Positions 1-11,859 of a stretch of DNA of 64,000 nt are shown one piece after another. The DNA lies in the NCBI GenBank assembly GCA_025403435.1, contig CM046354.1:23160728-23224727 (forward strand). Reading direction: 5' to 3'. Both the position numbers and the translations under genes were made by a program. The notes under the pieces are model-generated. The model was not told where the DNA came from. It ran no database searches and saw nothing but the letters and a program-made list of their open reading frames with translations. The DNA comes from Artocarpus heterophyllus. Lineage: Eukaryota > Streptophyta > Magnoliopsida > Rosales > Moraceae. Within the stretch, counting starts at the first letter, position 1; each line of letters opens with the position of its first letter.

Positions 1-1361
1 TAGCTTCTGTCCACAGACTGTGTGTATATTTATATGTATCTTCTACTCTCATCAATGAGAAAATACAACAAACAATTACACTCAATTAGTACCATTTGTT
101 GTCGGTTTAAATTTCACCGTGAATAATTTACATCTGTGGTCTCCTAATTCTCTAGTTGGTGACATTTTAGTTTTTTTTTTTTTTTTTTTTAAAAAAAAAT
201 TTTGGCTAAACAATGACGGAGCTTTGAAAATGTTTACAATTAAAGGCTTTCCGTCCGAATATGTCAAAAGCCTAATAGAAACATGTATATACCCATCACG
301 TGAGTTGCTTTATGGAGATGTAACAGTAAAATCAAATATATGCACCAAAAATGGAGTTAAAAAATAACAATTAATTTAAAAACTACAAACTAACTGAAAA
401 GAATTGTATCACCCACAAAAAATGTTAATCTGGAAAAAATGTGAAGAAGAAGCAGCTTGAGATTTTGGGGCAATAATAATAATAATAATAAATTATCACG
501 GTTTGAATCAATTTGGTACATTATTTTCTCTCACAAAAATTTAAATCTTTATTTAAATTTTTTATTCAAATCTATGAACTAAACGGGCGAGAAGTGTTCA
601 GGCGAGAGAAGAACTTTGGTATTTGATAGTTTTTTATTATTTATTATTATTATTATTTTTCATGGGTTATGAAGACTTTTATAAGAGTATTTTAGTCTTT
701 TTGGTATAAAATTAACACTCTCGCACGTGATAATATTCCGTTAAAATTTTGAATCTTTGAATCATATAAACCAAGGGCTTTGCGGATGACTCAACGACTC
801 ACCCCTTTCGCTTTTTCTAAGTCTAGGGCGCAGAGGCTAATTATTAATTCCTGACGAAAGTTTGTTCGATTCAGGAAACGTATTGACCAAATTGTAATCA
901 ATCAATCAAAATTTTCATTTGTCAATTTGATTCTGCGATGACAAGGCAAGATTTGGATCACAAGCTAGCACATTAACAGCGATATATATTCCAATGGTAT
1001 TGCTGGATACCAATGCCAGCTAATCGCCGCCAATATTGCATATGACATAACAGACGGCTGCAAGTGGACAACAAATACGTATAGTAAGTTGAATTAGATT
1101 GAATCTACGGTCGGTCTCAAAATAAATATTTAATGTGTATATTTTTCTTCCTTTTTTCCCTTCTGCTATGATGTATGCATTTTTGTATGTGTTTACATAT
1201 ATACGTGTGTATTTTCCCCCTCGCACAGAGTTAATATATACATACATATATGGTTCGTCTCAAATTCGACACCCACAAATTAATAATATTTTTCGCTCCA
1301 TATGCTAATATCATAAATACGTTTACATAATTACACTTAATTTGTATACAAATTAAGTGTT
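1..1361. other. AT-rich intergenic DNA upstream of the SINE
   Basis: No gene is recognised. The stretch holds homopolymer T/A near 172-200, an AAT microsatellite near 476-492 and a TTA microsatellite near 636-660. Open frames here are short and low-complexity. Confidence 0.6.
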
Positions 1362-1377
1362 AATGATTTTACCACAT

Positions 1378-1674
1378 ACCAATAATGTGGGATTGGATGA
1401 TAAGGGATCCATTCTCTCTTAAGCAAGGTCTTAGGTTCGAGACTTGTGTATGAAGAAACAGGTATTAGGAGAGCTTCTTCCCATTACAGGAGTCCGACTA
1501 GACTCGAATCTAGATTAGTTGAGTTTATTCCTTTGTGGATTAGTTGGGTTTACTCCTACTAGAGTCGAAGGACCCTTTGTGGATTAGTTAGGTTTACTCC
1601 TGCTAGAGTCAAAGGACCCTCTGTGTGAGTTGGTGCCTAGTAGGTCCAGATACCGGATAATATTACACTAAAAA
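1378..1674 (+). mobile_element. tRNA-derived SINE with long target-site duplication
   Basis: A segment of about 297 bp is bounded by a perfect 16-bp direct repeat, AATGATTTTACCACAT, at 1362-1377 and 1675-1690. It ends in a short A-run. A Pol III B-box-like GGTTCGAGAC lies at 1434-1443, with an A-box-like TGGATGATAAGG about 30-40 bp upstream. The body carries two copies of a roughly 44-bp unit (about 1530-1616). A long TSD, A-tail and internal Pol III boxes are the known marks of SINEs. The family is not identified. The element ends about 70 bp upstream of the TATA box of the transporter gene. Confidence 0.7.
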
Positions 1675-1745
1675 AATGATTTTACCACATTAATTAATAT
1701 GCCATACATAGAACGAAAAATATTACCATACACCAGAGACATTTC

Positions 1746-1754
1746 CTATATATA
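1746..1754 (+). promoter_or_regulatory. TATA box of the transporter gene
   Basis: A TATATATA run lies about 24 bp upstream of the first in-frame ATG (1771) and 94 bp upstream of the second (1840). Plant transcription normally starts about 30 bp after the TATA box, near 1775-1785. The ATG at 1771 would then not be in the mRNA, which favours 1840 as the start. Confidence 0.5.
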
Positions 1755-1839
1755 CACGTTTATTTAAACAATGAACCATATTCTTTGTATCTCTCTCCCA
1801 CCACAATCAAAAATAATCAAAGCTTATCTTCTCTTTCCC

Positions 1840-3417
1840 ATGGCCGACTCAACTCCTCTTCTCTCCCAACCCAGCTCCGAACCTTCTCGGCTCGAGAAAC
1901 ACCTTCCTTCCCTCGATTCGACGATCGAAAAGTGCATCGGAGAGTTGAGCTGGTCCCAATTCTTCCAGTCCATGCTCGTCTCCTTGGCTTGGTTCTTCGA
2001 CGCTCAACAAACTTTCATCGCCGTCTTCACTGACGCCGAGCCCAAATCATGGCACTGTAAAACTCAACTCAACACTGGTACTGAGTCTTGTGATATCTGC
2101 CTTCTTCCAAGAGACTCATGGGAATGGGATTTTCCCAAGCAGGCCTCAACTATCTCCGAATTTTCCCTTCAATGCTCCGGCTCTTTCATCACCGGCCTTC
2201 CGGCATCGGCCTTCTTCATTGGATGCCTTATCGGCGGCCTTCTTCTTGCCACGCTGGCTGACTCGTCTCTCGGCAGAAAGACCATGCTCTTCCTATCCTG
2301 CCTCGTCATGGCTCTTTCCACTCTACTCACCGCCGTCTTCTCCACCAACGTTTGGATTTACTCCGCGCTTAGATTCCTTACAGGGTTCGGCCGCGCCACC
2401 ATCGGGACGTGCGCTCTAGTCCTATCGACGGAGCTTGTCGGGCGGCGGTGGCGGGGACAAGTGGGTGTTATGGGGTTCGTTTTCTTTACGCTAGGATTTC
2501 TGTCCTTACCAGCCATGGCGTATGCAAATAGAGATTCTTCTTGGAGAAATCTCTACTTTTGGACTTCTGTCCCAACAATCTTCTACTCCGTGGCCGTTCA
2601 CTTCTTAGTTTGCGAGTCTCCGAGATGGCTTTTCGTCCGAGGACGCAAAGAAGACGCAAGGAAAAACATGGTACAAATCAGCAACAACCAAAATATCAAC
2701 ACAATGAGCTTCTCCCGTATTGGTATGCCTTTTGAACAAGAAACTTGGAATGTAGATCTTTACTCGACGATAAAGATCTTGGTTGAGAAGAAATGGGCTT
2801 TCCGGAGATTATCCGCGGTTATGGCAATCGGTTTCGGAATCGGAATGGTGTATTACGGCATGCCGTTAGCTCTTGGAAACTTGGATTTCAATCTCTACTT
2901 GAGCGTCGTTTTCAACGCCTTATCAGAACTACCTGCTTCCTTGGTAACTTTCTATCTTGTGGGGAAAATTAACAGGAAAAGTTCGCTTCTATTCTTCACT
3001 ATCCTAAGCGGAATATGCAGCATAATGTCTATTTTGAAAGGGAATATATGGACAAGACTGCAGATTGGATTGGAGCTATTGTCGTTTTTCAGTGCTTGTA
3101 CGGCGTTTAACTGGCTTTTGATCTTCACAATAGAATTGTTCCCGACATGCGTTCGGAACTCGGCGGTGGCGATGGTGAGACAGGCGCTGGTGTTTGGTGG
3201 AGTGTTCAGCCCAGTTCTTGCAGCCACCGGGAGAGGGTCAAATGGGTTTGTGTCGTATGGATTGTTTGGGACGGTGATAGGGTGTTTTGGTTTGTTTGTC
3301 TTTTGTTTGCCGGAGACTAGAGGGAGAGCAATTTGTGATACTATGGATGAAGAAGAGCACAAAGACAAGTCAGCTGGTTGTAATGATAATGGAATATCAG
3401 CTGTTAATGACGTGTAG
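1840..3417 (+). CDS. Organic cation/carnitine transporter (OCT-like, MFS)
   Basis: A single uninterrupted frame of 525 codons encodes a major facilitator superfamily transporter of the plant OCT group, related to animal SLC22 carriers. Such proteins move carnitine, polyamines or other organic cations across the plasma membrane or tonoplast. Visible marks are an acidic N-terminus, a first membrane segment near residues 41-63, and a Cys-rich loop with C73, C84, C87 and C112. The MFS loop signature DSSLGRKT is at 141-148, many hydrophobic segments follow, and the sugar/cation carrier signature LPETRG is at 490-495. The tail is short and hydrophilic. Length fits plant OCTs (about 515-540 residues), which are often intronless. 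An in-frame ATG at 1771 would add 23 residues, but the TATA position argues against it. The paralogue number cannot be assigned from sequence alone. Substrate is inferred from family only. It is the only intact host gene in the window. Confidence 0.9.
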   Translation: MADSTPLLSQPSSEPSRLEKHLPSLDSTIEKCIGELSWSQFFQSMLVSLAWFFDAQQTFIAVFTDAEPKSWHCKTQLNTGTESCDICLLPRDSWEWDFPKQASTISEFSLQCSGSFITGLPASAFFIGCLIGGLLLATLADSSLGRKTMLFLSCLVMALSTLLTAVFSTNVWIYSALRFLTGFGRATIGTCALVLSTELVGRRWRGQVGVMGFVFFTLGFLSLPAMAYANRDSSWRNLYFWTSVPTIFYSVAVHFLVCESPRWLFVRGRKEDARKNMVQISNNQNINTMSFSRIGMPFEQETWNVDLYSTIKILVEKKWAFRRLSAVMAIGFGIGMVYYGMPLALGNLDFNLYLSVVFNALSELPASLVTFYLVGKINRKSSLLFFTILSGICSIMSILKGNIWTRLQIGLELLSFFSACTAFNWLLIFTIELFPTCVRNSAVAMVRQALVFGGVFSPVLAATGRGSNGFVSYGLFGTVIGCFGLFVFCLPETRGRAICDTMDEEEHKDKSAGCNDNGISAVNDV

Positions 3418-4862
3418 CTTTCTAAAAATTATTTGATATTTGTATTGTGAATTTGAGGCTAAAAAAATTTATCAATTGCCATGAAATGTCATGTGAAGAA
3501 TATGGAGGAGGAATCTATCGTATGTAAGACCACATTTAATGATTTTTAATAATTTTATGTCTCGTTTGTTTTTTATTTTTACATATTTTTTGAGATCAAA
3601 ATTTTAAAAACATTCTCAACATAATTCTTAAGAATATGGGGCTGAGGCCTAATCCCAGCAGGCTGCGGATACCATTTTACATCAAGTTTTTCTACCAAAA
3701 AAAATGTTAAAAAAATATTATTAATTAAGTCAAAAGCTAGCAAACCCATGGCCGTGAAACGGTTGGTAATGAATAGAAATGACAACTCAGAATGTCAAAG
3801 ATGCTGGCACTAGAGGACAAAGCCCTTTAGAGTTTAGACACTTAATTATTGATCTATTTATTACTAACCAACTACGTTGGCTTCATATGTAGACTCTTTT
3901 ACTGTTACTCTTGAAAGGAATGCGTTGAGTTATGGATTCAAAAATTTTCCTCACACGTTAGAGTAATTTTCTTGTTAAAGGTGTTTTGGATTATCTACAT
4001 CAGTTTTTAGGTCTAATGAGACATAAAAGAAACTATATATAATAAATTTGAGAATTTTGTGATTTTTTCTCGTAAATTTGTTTGTGACTGAAAAATAAAC
4101 ATATCTCTCACGTTAAGAACAAGTCACTATAAATCTTTTATATGTGTTTTTTTTTTTTTTTTTTGATTTTGTTGCAATCATGTGGTTAGAGTTATGTGAT
4201 ATAGTGCTTGAGTCTACTTGTCATTCAAAAAAGAAACAATAATAAGAATAATAACGACAACAACTAAATTTCCTTCTAACTAATAAGATAGCATTTCAAC
4301 TCTACTCCGTGCCTTTTTTTTAAAAAAAACCATAACTTCAACGCTTATTAATAATTTGAATTTATTCGTATTAATTTCAAATTTTAAAAAAAATCTCTTA
4401 ATTTTATAGGAGATTTGATATTTTGAACGCCAAGTCCATTGATAATGTTTAGGGAATTCTCTTTCTTTTATAGCCTTAAGTATAGATACAATATCGAATG
4501 GCACGGAGTTAAATGTTTATGTTCTCTTAATTTTTTTGTCCTTTAAATTTTAACCGTATCCTCACTGCGGGCATATAGAATTTATGGTTAATCATGGGAA
4601 TAAAAGAAAAATGCTACTGACTGCCGTGTGCTTTCCTTCTTCTTTTCAGCTCTAAGAACAGGATTGGCAACTTGACTAATAACGTAAGTGCTATATATAT
4701 ATATATATATAGACACACATATAAATGTGTTGTTATTGAGTTTTTTTATATGTTAGTTACGGTATTAATAGAAGTAGTGAAGTTTTGTGGTGGAGAGATA
4801 AGATCGGTCAAAGATGTGGTGGTGATTATATTGAGAAGGAGAGATTCGGTAGAGACATCAGG
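3418..4862. other. Intergenic DNA between transporter and tandem duplication
   Basis: AT-rich sequence with T-runs (near 4147-4164) and an AT microsatellite (near 4692-4711). No complete gene is recognised. The last 200 bp contain splice-like signals described separately. Confidence 0.5.
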
Positions 4863-4909
4863 ATAGTGGTTGCAATTTGGACCATTTTGTTCTTATTTAT
4901 TATTGCTTA
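4650..4909 (+). other. Possible exon remnants crossing the duplication breakpoint
   Basis: A pyrimidine tract ending CTTTTCAG (to 4649) precedes a 34-nt segment, which is followed by a textbook donor GTAAGT at 4684. Downstream, the frame reading GGT at 4761 stays open to TAA at 4907-4909. It ends in a hydrophobic stretch like a C-terminal membrane anchor. The phases of the two pieces do not join simply, so this may be chance. No family is recognised. Confidence 0.2.
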
Positions 4910-5160
4910 ATGTCGTTACAATGTATATAACACCAAAGAACTTTGTGATTCTCCACATTGCGTTTTAATTTCTAAAATGGCTAATTGAATGACTTACGAA
5001 AAAAAAGACAAAAAAGAGGGGGAAGAAACAAACAAACAAGCAGGCTATGGGAAGAAAAAAACGTTTTCTCTTAAAGCACGATAATATAAATTTCATCTTG
5101 ACAGCTAAGTAACATGTGTCACATACGTGTCATATAGACTAACTAGTTCTTAAAAGATAT

Positions 5161-5284
5161 ATGCTTTTGGAATAACATGTAATGTCTACGTGGAATGACA
5201 AATGCTTTTGGATTAACGTGTAATGTCTACGTGGAATGACATGTGCTTTTGGATTGACGTGTAATGTTAATGTGAAAAGAAATA
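5161..5284 (+). repeat. Three 41-bp tandem repeats with ACGT core (unit 1)
   Basis: The unit beginning TGCTTTTGGA starts at 5162, 5203 and 5244, giving a 41-bp period. Two units contain TCTACGTGGA, whose ACGT core resembles bZIP binding elements; the third is degenerate. Confidence 0.75.
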
Positions 5285-6048
5285 TCCTTTTGGATTCGAA
5301 GGGAACAAGAACTTTAAATCATAATGTTAAATTTGCGCCCAAAATTAAAAAGTTTACTCTTTCTTGTGCGTGATTGCGTGATTTGTGTTGCTGTAGTAGT
5401 TTCCCTTGCGCGTGATTGGACAAATAAATCTATTTTATTTTAATTTGGTAGGGTTTCAGTGTTTGGGGATGGGGATTTTCACAATGATGCCTCCGTATTT
5501 TACAAAAATAATGGAAATTACCGTCACTTAAAATAATTTACGTCATTACCCTTGACTTTTCTAGAAAGTTACAGAAACGTCTAGCTTTTAATTTACTATA
5601 AAAGTTGATCAAAGTTTGATCATTAAACTTATTTAAAATGTACGGTTTCAAGCTATATATTTTCTTTAAAAATGGAGATTTTAACCTTCTTTTGCATCCA
5701 AAAATGAGTTCAATTGATTTTTACACACTTGAAACCCTATTTTCACTTTGATAGCAATTTTTTTTTTCAAAAACCCTTTTTAATAGTAATAATATTGAAA
5801 AGTTTTCACTTGTAATATTTGAAAATGGTAGAGATACTAATTAAATAGGATAAAACATAGAAAATATCCAACAAAAAGTATATCTAAAAGAATTATTTAG
5901 AACAAAGTACATGTTGTGAAGATAATAAATATATATATAGTCAAAATACAAGCTAAAACTAAATAGTCCAAAATCAGGCAATAAGTCATAATATAAAAAG
6001 TACAGTCTAAAATAAGTCATAAAATGATGTTGAAAATCAATTATAAGA

Positions 6049-6467
6049 CCATCTGTAATACAAATATCAATACCAATAGTATAGTTTCTATAAAAAGGTG
6101 TAAAATTAGCATATTTGATGTGTTATTTTATTTTATACTTCAATACATAATACTATTTAAAATTGTCATATTTGCCTTTTATCATAATTATTAAACCTTG
6201 AAACTTAAAAAGTAAACTTTTAATATTAACGCAATTAAAAAATAAGAATATTGTAATTATTAAAGCAAAAAATTTAATTTACCAACTAATAGGAATCAAG
6301 TATCAAAGTTGCTACATGTTAAACATTGTGGCAAATTTGCCACAAAGTTTAGCATATAGCAAATTTAGCATTAACAATAACGTTGCATTGGAGAGTAATT
6401 TTTTTATACTTAAATGCTAAATTTGCCATATTGACACATCAAATATTTAGTATTGTATTGAAGATAG
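6049..6467. mobile_element. MITE-like element with imperfect terminal inverted repeats (unit 1)
   Basis: The left end CCATCTGTAATACA and the reverse complement of the right end, CTATCTTCAATACA, match at 11 of 14 positions. Subterminal sequences around CATATTTGATGTGT are also inverted relative to each other. The element is about 420 bp, AT-rich and non-coding. The target-site duplication is unclear (AT-rich flanks), so the superfamily is not assigned. Confidence 0.35.
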
Positions 6468-6816
6468 ATAATAAAAATTACACATTCAAAGATAGATCCT
6501 AATAACATAAGGGCTGCAAAAATAGAGTAAAACAAAAAGGCAATCATCCACCGAGAGTTATCACCATGAGCAAACTACTTTAATATCAGTTTATCTACAT
6601 CAAAAAGACAATTTAAGATCAACAATTAAGAGCTAAAATAAGGAGAATACTATTAATTGGGGGCCAATATTTTTTTGAATTAACCCCATTGTTTTGGAAT
6701 CAGGCTATTTTCATAAATGCCACCATTGGAGACAATTTCTATTTTTGTTGTAAAATGTACAAACTTATTATGCTACAAGCCTAAAGGAATATTTTCATGT
6801 ATCAAGAAATATTTTG

Positions 6817-6954
6817 TGTCTTACTAGGGTATTTTTCATGTCCTACCAAGATATTTTACAACCTACTGTAAAATGTTTTATGTCCTACAGGGATATCTTT
6901 TTTGTCTTGTATATCAGGATATTCTTTATGTCCAGTCGAGATTTTTTTGTCCCC
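6817..6954 (+). repeat. Degenerate 22-bp tandem repeats (unit 1)
   Basis: Five to six units of the form TGTCCTACNAGGATATTTTNCA follow each other, then a CT-rich tract (6954-7010). Nothing indicates coding function. Confidence 0.5.
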
Positions 6955-7114
6955 TCTTTCTCCTTCTCTACTCTCTTTCTCCTCTTTCTTTTTCTCTTCC
7001 CTCACCGAAACTTCCAAGTTGTTGGAGTGCAACATCATCGTGGCGTTTGTGTTGCGCAACACTGACGTTCTTAATCTGATGAAGACAAATTACAGCCCTC
7101 TAGTGCTCATGATT

Positions 7115-7430
7115 TGTTAGACATGATGCCCTAAGGAGTAAAATATTGTAATAAATTTTTGGAGATATTTTATCAATAAAGAGTTTATTTATTATTCATA
7201 TATCGAATATTGACATCTTGACTTTATGATGGTATGCATACCGGTATGTTGGAGATATGACTCTTGATTGCGTAGACTTGTTATTTATAGATATAGAATC
7301 CATAGCCCTTTTTATAGAGTTAATGATATTCTCTCATATGCGCTATCTTGTAATTGGAAGACTGAAGCGCTTAATCATTTAGATACATAGGTGTAACTTA
7401 ATGGTATACTATCTTTGGATAGTAAGTTAT
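7115..7430 (+). repeat. C1 copia LTR 5' fragment (duplicated copy)
   Basis: Begins TGTTAGACATGATG after the target site TGATT (7110-7114) and runs to the gypsy LTR insertion point at AGTAAGTTAT. It matches 12506-12821 and the start of the 3' LTR at 59069. The rest of this LTR is absent from unit 1. Confidence 0.85.
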
Positions 7431-10245
7431 TTTGACACCTATTATTTTCCTAATGAGTATTAAGGTAATTAAATTAATTTTTAGTGTGTCAATCAAAAAT
7501 TTGTTTCATTTAAAATCTATTTCACAATATTTATTTCTATCTATTTTTAAATTTTCTAAAATTCTTCTATACTTATTAGTATGTTTAATGAAAAGCCTTA
7601 GAACTTCTAATAAATTTTAAAAATGTCATTTTGGCATTATGTGGGCTAAAGTCTCCCGAAGAGACAAATAACACTCATTCTCACTAACTATGTTCCCTCA
7701 ATTATTTCACTCAATCAATCTCCCTCTTCCTCACATCTCTTTTCTTTCCCTTGCCCTTCTTTCTATTCTTCTTCTTCTTTTCTTCTTTTCCTCTCCCATG
7801 GTGAGACAAGGCAAAGGAAGATCAAAGGGAACCTTAAGCAATCTTTGCACAAAAGTCTCCATCTCTTTCTCACGTCTTCCATTCTATCTTCTTGTTGAAA
7901 AAAAATAATCCCAAGGCAGCCCGTATTCTTGTCCAAAAACCAACCAAAACCATCACCTTCATGGCCAAGAAACCCCAAGAGTTCAAGCTTGATTTTTAAT
8001 CCAAACTTTGGTGCTTTTCAAAGGATTTTTGAGGTAGGTTTTCTTTAATCTAAACTTGGTTTTTAGTATGTGTTTTCTCCATGTTTAATGCATAATTTTT
8101 GTGTTCAAAGTTTATACAAATTTCTAATGATGTTAACATGCATATTTGAGCATTTATGAACAAAAACTTGAGTCTTAAGTTAAAACCCGCAACCAACCTT
8201 TATTTTGGTTTGAAAACAATGTTAGAAACATGTTAGGAATGTTTAGAACTAGTTTCCATAGCTCTATGGTTGTTTTAAAGTTTTGAGCTTGAAGAGCAAA
8301 CTTAAGCATGTTTTCATCATTATTTGCAAGAAAGGCTAGAGATATGGTTCAATGATAATTTTGATATAAACTCATGAGAATATGTTTTTTGTGATTATAT
8401 AATGTATGCTATATATTTTGGAATGGTTTTGAGATTTTGAACAAGGATAATATGTTCTGGGTTAAAGAAAAACTTGACCTTTCATAAACTTTATAATACC
8501 TCTATGAGCAGTGGCTATTTCTTGAAATTTTGGTATCAAATGAAAATGAATTTTGTAAATTAGTTGGAATATTTAAAAGTAGACATCCTAAGCTTTCGAA
8601 CGAGATATCATGAGCCTAAATCAGAGTTGTATTTTATTTTCTATGAATTTTTTAATTTTTAGATTGGAAACTAGTAAACTTGCCAGTGACAGTATACCAC
8701 CCATTTACCTTAAGTAAACCTGTTAAACCATGTGCTGATTGTAGATAGTAAACCTGCCCTTTTTGTAAAAGTATACTGCGAGTTAGCCATGGTATACCAA
8801 CTGCTAACCTGAACCAAGAACCCAACTTTGTTCACCTCCTAATTCCTTAGCGTCTTGCAACCTTTTCAATACTATCCTAAGTGATTTATGAATCTTATGA
8901 GGGACTAAAATATATTGATTACTTGTATACATTTTCATACTGTGTTAAGACAAAAATTGTTTACTTTGGCATTGAAAAAGAAATTTGCATAAAAACTTTA
9001 ATGGCACATTAGTGAGATAGATTTACACATGATTTATTTATGAATGTGGTTGCATGTTGTGCTTTAGTTTTAATTGTCCTTATGCATGTCTTAGGATCAA
9101 GGGAGTGTGGAGCTAACGTTACTTGATTCTGAGATTAAAAGATTGTTGATAAGCTTGGAAGGTAAGGATTCTATTACTCATCTTTTGTGAGATTTTAGTA
9201 AATTAAAATTTGGTTGTTTTATGTTGCAAGATGTGTATATGATATTTTGAATGTGTATTTTAATATCTATAACACGATGATGTGAAACTCATCCTGTATT
9301 ATACAGCGAGAAACATAATGATTTGACACATGTTATAAATTGAGAAGCATGGTTAGGAAAACCGACTCTATAAATAACGATTGAATATAGAAAAATGGTG
9401 AGACGTGAAGAGGGCGGCGGTTAAGCCTTTGGGCACGAATACCCTAAAAGGTAAAATAGGGAGGAGGTGATGACGCTCCCTTGGGTCGAAAGTATCAGGA
9501 CCCACTGTACAGAAATCGACTTGGTGAGGACTCGAGGCTTGATGTCCCCTCACTGGAACACCCTTGGAATGTTTAGAGGGTGATCAACTATGCCCATTTG
9601 GGTTGCGTTGAGTTGAGTGATATGAGATTCTATTGCACGATGGATATAGATGAGCATAATTGAATCCTGAATTAATATGTGTGTGTATATATATATGTAT
9701 GGAACTTGGTAAGAATGATAATAAGATATCCACCAAAATTGAACATGATAAAATTGATGAATATTGATGAGAACTAACTAACCATGCAGGTTTTAATATG
9801 GTAAGGATAAAAACCTAAAGGTGAGTAATGGTTTTCCCTACTGAGCATATTGTCGCTTATTCCCTTATATTTTTATCTTTCCAGGACTCACTAAGTGTGA
9901 CGTAACTACGAGAAAAATAATTGCAGAAGCTATGTAGCTATATTACGTTGGGTTTGCTTCAATTCTAAGAATGCTCTTTATGATAATGTAAGCATTGATT
10001 GTTATTTGCTATGACTGTATTAAAATACGTTGAGGGTTGAAATAATGATGACGATAGTTTATATTATTAAATTTAAAGTGCTACAATAAACTATAGTTTA
10101 ATTATCGTTTATAGTTTTATTTTTTATTTGAGAATTTTTATTTAAGACCCGGGCAACTTTATTTTTGAAGTTTTACTTTTACTTTTATTTTTTATTTTTA
10201 TTTTAATTCATTAAAAACTGTTAACCCTTATATCGAAGCATTATA
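7431..10245 (+). repeat. G1-type gypsy LTR, duplicated copy without an interior
   Basis: A 2.8-kb LTR homologous to 12822-15659 and 29659-32452. The start TGTGACACC is mutated to TTTGACACC, and the end is ATTATA. It has no primer site after it and no target duplication; its right flank is the start of duplication unit 2. A TATAAATAA candidate promoter lies near 9369. Short palindromes cluster at 8672-8814. Confidence 0.8.
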
Positions 10246-10540
10246 GTGGTTGCAATTTGGACCATTTTGTTCTTATTTATTATTGCTTAATGTCGTTACA
10301 ATGTATATAACACCAAAGAACTTTGTGATTCTCCACATTGCGTTTTAATTTCTAAAATGGCTAATTGAATGACTTACGAAAAAAAAGACAAAAAAGAGGG
10401 GGAAGAAACAAACAAACAAGCAGGCTATGGGAAGAAAAAAACGTTTTCTCTTAAAGCACGATAATATAAATTTCATCTTGACAGCTAAGTAACATGTGTC
10501 ACATACGTGTCATATAGACTAACTAGTTCTTAAAAGATAT

Positions 10541-10664
10541 ATGCTTTTGGAATAACATGTAATGTCTACGTGGAATGACAAATGCTTTTGGATTAACGTG
10601 TAATGTCTACGTGGAATGACATGTGCTTTTGGATTGACGTGTAATGTTAATGTGAAAAGAAATA
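10541..10664 (+). repeat. Three 41-bp tandem repeats with ACGT core (unit 2)
   Basis: Identical by eye to 5161-5284 and part of the unchanged first 750 bp of the duplication. Confidence 0.75.
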
Positions 10665-11440
10665 TCCTTTTGGATTCGAAGGGAACAAGAACTTTAAATC
10701 ATAATGTTAAATTTGCGCCCAAAATTAAAAAGTTTACTCTTTCTTGTGCGTGATTGCGTGATTTGTGTTGCTGTAGTAGTTTCCCTTGCGCGTGATTGGA
10801 CAAATAAATCTATTTTATTTTAATTTGGTAGGGTTTCAGTGTTTGGGGATGGGGATTTTCACAATGATGCCTCCGTATTTTACAAAAATAATGGAAATTA
10901 CCGTCACTTAAAATAATTTACGTCATTACCCTTGACTTTTCTAGAAAGTTACAGAAACGTCTAGCTTTTAATTTACTATAAAAGTTGATCAAAGTTTGAT
11001 CATTAAACTTTTTTAAAATGTACGGTTTCAAGCTATATATTTTCTTTGAAAATGGAGATTTTAACCTTCTTTCGCATCCAAAAATGAGTTCAATTGATTT
11101 TTACACACTTGAAACCATATTTTTCACTTTGAAAGTAATTTTTTTAAAAAAAAACCCTTTTTAATAGTAATAATATTGGAAAGTTTTCACTTGTAATATT
11201 TGAAAATGGTAGAGATATTAATTAAAATAGGATAAAACATAAAAAATATCCAACAAAAAGTATATCTAAAAGAATTATTTAGAACAAAGTACATGTTATG
11301 AAGATAACAAATATATATATATATATATAGTCAAAATACAAGCTAAAAATAAATAGTCCAAAATAAGGCAATAAGTCAAAATATAAAAAAATTACAGTCT
11401 AAAATAAGTCATAAAATGATGTTGAAAATCAATTATAAGA

Positions 11441-11859
11441 TCATCTGTAATACAAATGTCAATACCAATATTATAGTTTGTATAAAAAGGTGTAAAAATA
11501 ACATATTTGATATATTATTTTATTTTATACTTCAATGTATAATGCTATTTAAAAATGTCATATTTGCCTTTTATCATAATTATTAAACCTTGAAACTTAA
11601 AAAGTAAACTTTTAATATTAACGTAATTAAAAAATAAGAATATTATAATTATTAAAGCAAAAAATTCAATTTACCAACCAATAGGAATCAAGTATCAAAT
11701 TTGCTACATGTTAAAAATTGTGGCAAATTTGCCATAAAGTTTAGCATATAGCAAATTTAGCATTAACAGTAACGGTGCATTGGAGAGTAATTTTTTTATA
11801 CTTAAATGCTAAATTTGCCATATTGACACATCAAATATTTAGTATTGTATTGAAGATAG
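11441..11859. mobile_element. MITE-like element (unit 2)
   Basis: Duplicated copy of 6049-6467 with scattered substitutions. Confidence 0.35.

Larger units (their letters stand above)
4863..10245 (+). repeat. Tandem duplication, unit 1
   Basis: Unit 1 recurs directly downstream at an offset of 5380 bp. It holds unrecognised host DNA (4863-7109), a target site TGATT, a C1 LTR fragment (7115-7430) and a gypsy LTR (7431-10245). Positions 4863 to about 5610 look identical to unit 2 by eye. Later parts differ by several percent. The junction between units lies in a 4-bp ATAG shared by 4863-4866 and 10243-10246, exactly at the LTR end. Confidence 0.85.

Noticed and set aside
1020..1247. A 75-codon minus-strand frame upstream of the transporter
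   Set aside because: Low-complexity and Tyr/Ile-rich as expected from AT-rich DNA; no recognisable family.
1771..1839. N-terminal 23-residue extension of the transporter
   Set aside because: The TATA box is only about 24 bp upstream of this ATG, so it probably precedes the transcription start. Plant OCT proteins normally begin near the second ATG (family knowledge).
7690..7908. A 72-codon frame present in all three G1 LTRs (also 13082-13300, 29917-30135)
   Set aside because: Differences between copies are mostly amino-acid changing, and one copy is frame-shifted internally. The frame lies in a CT-rich tract and survives because the LTRs are similar, not because of coding constraint.
9368..9553. 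A 61-codon minus-strand frame in all three G1 LTRs (also 14767-14952, 31580-31765)
   Set aside because: Same reasoning: shared LTR descent, no recognisable protein, and many replacement changes.
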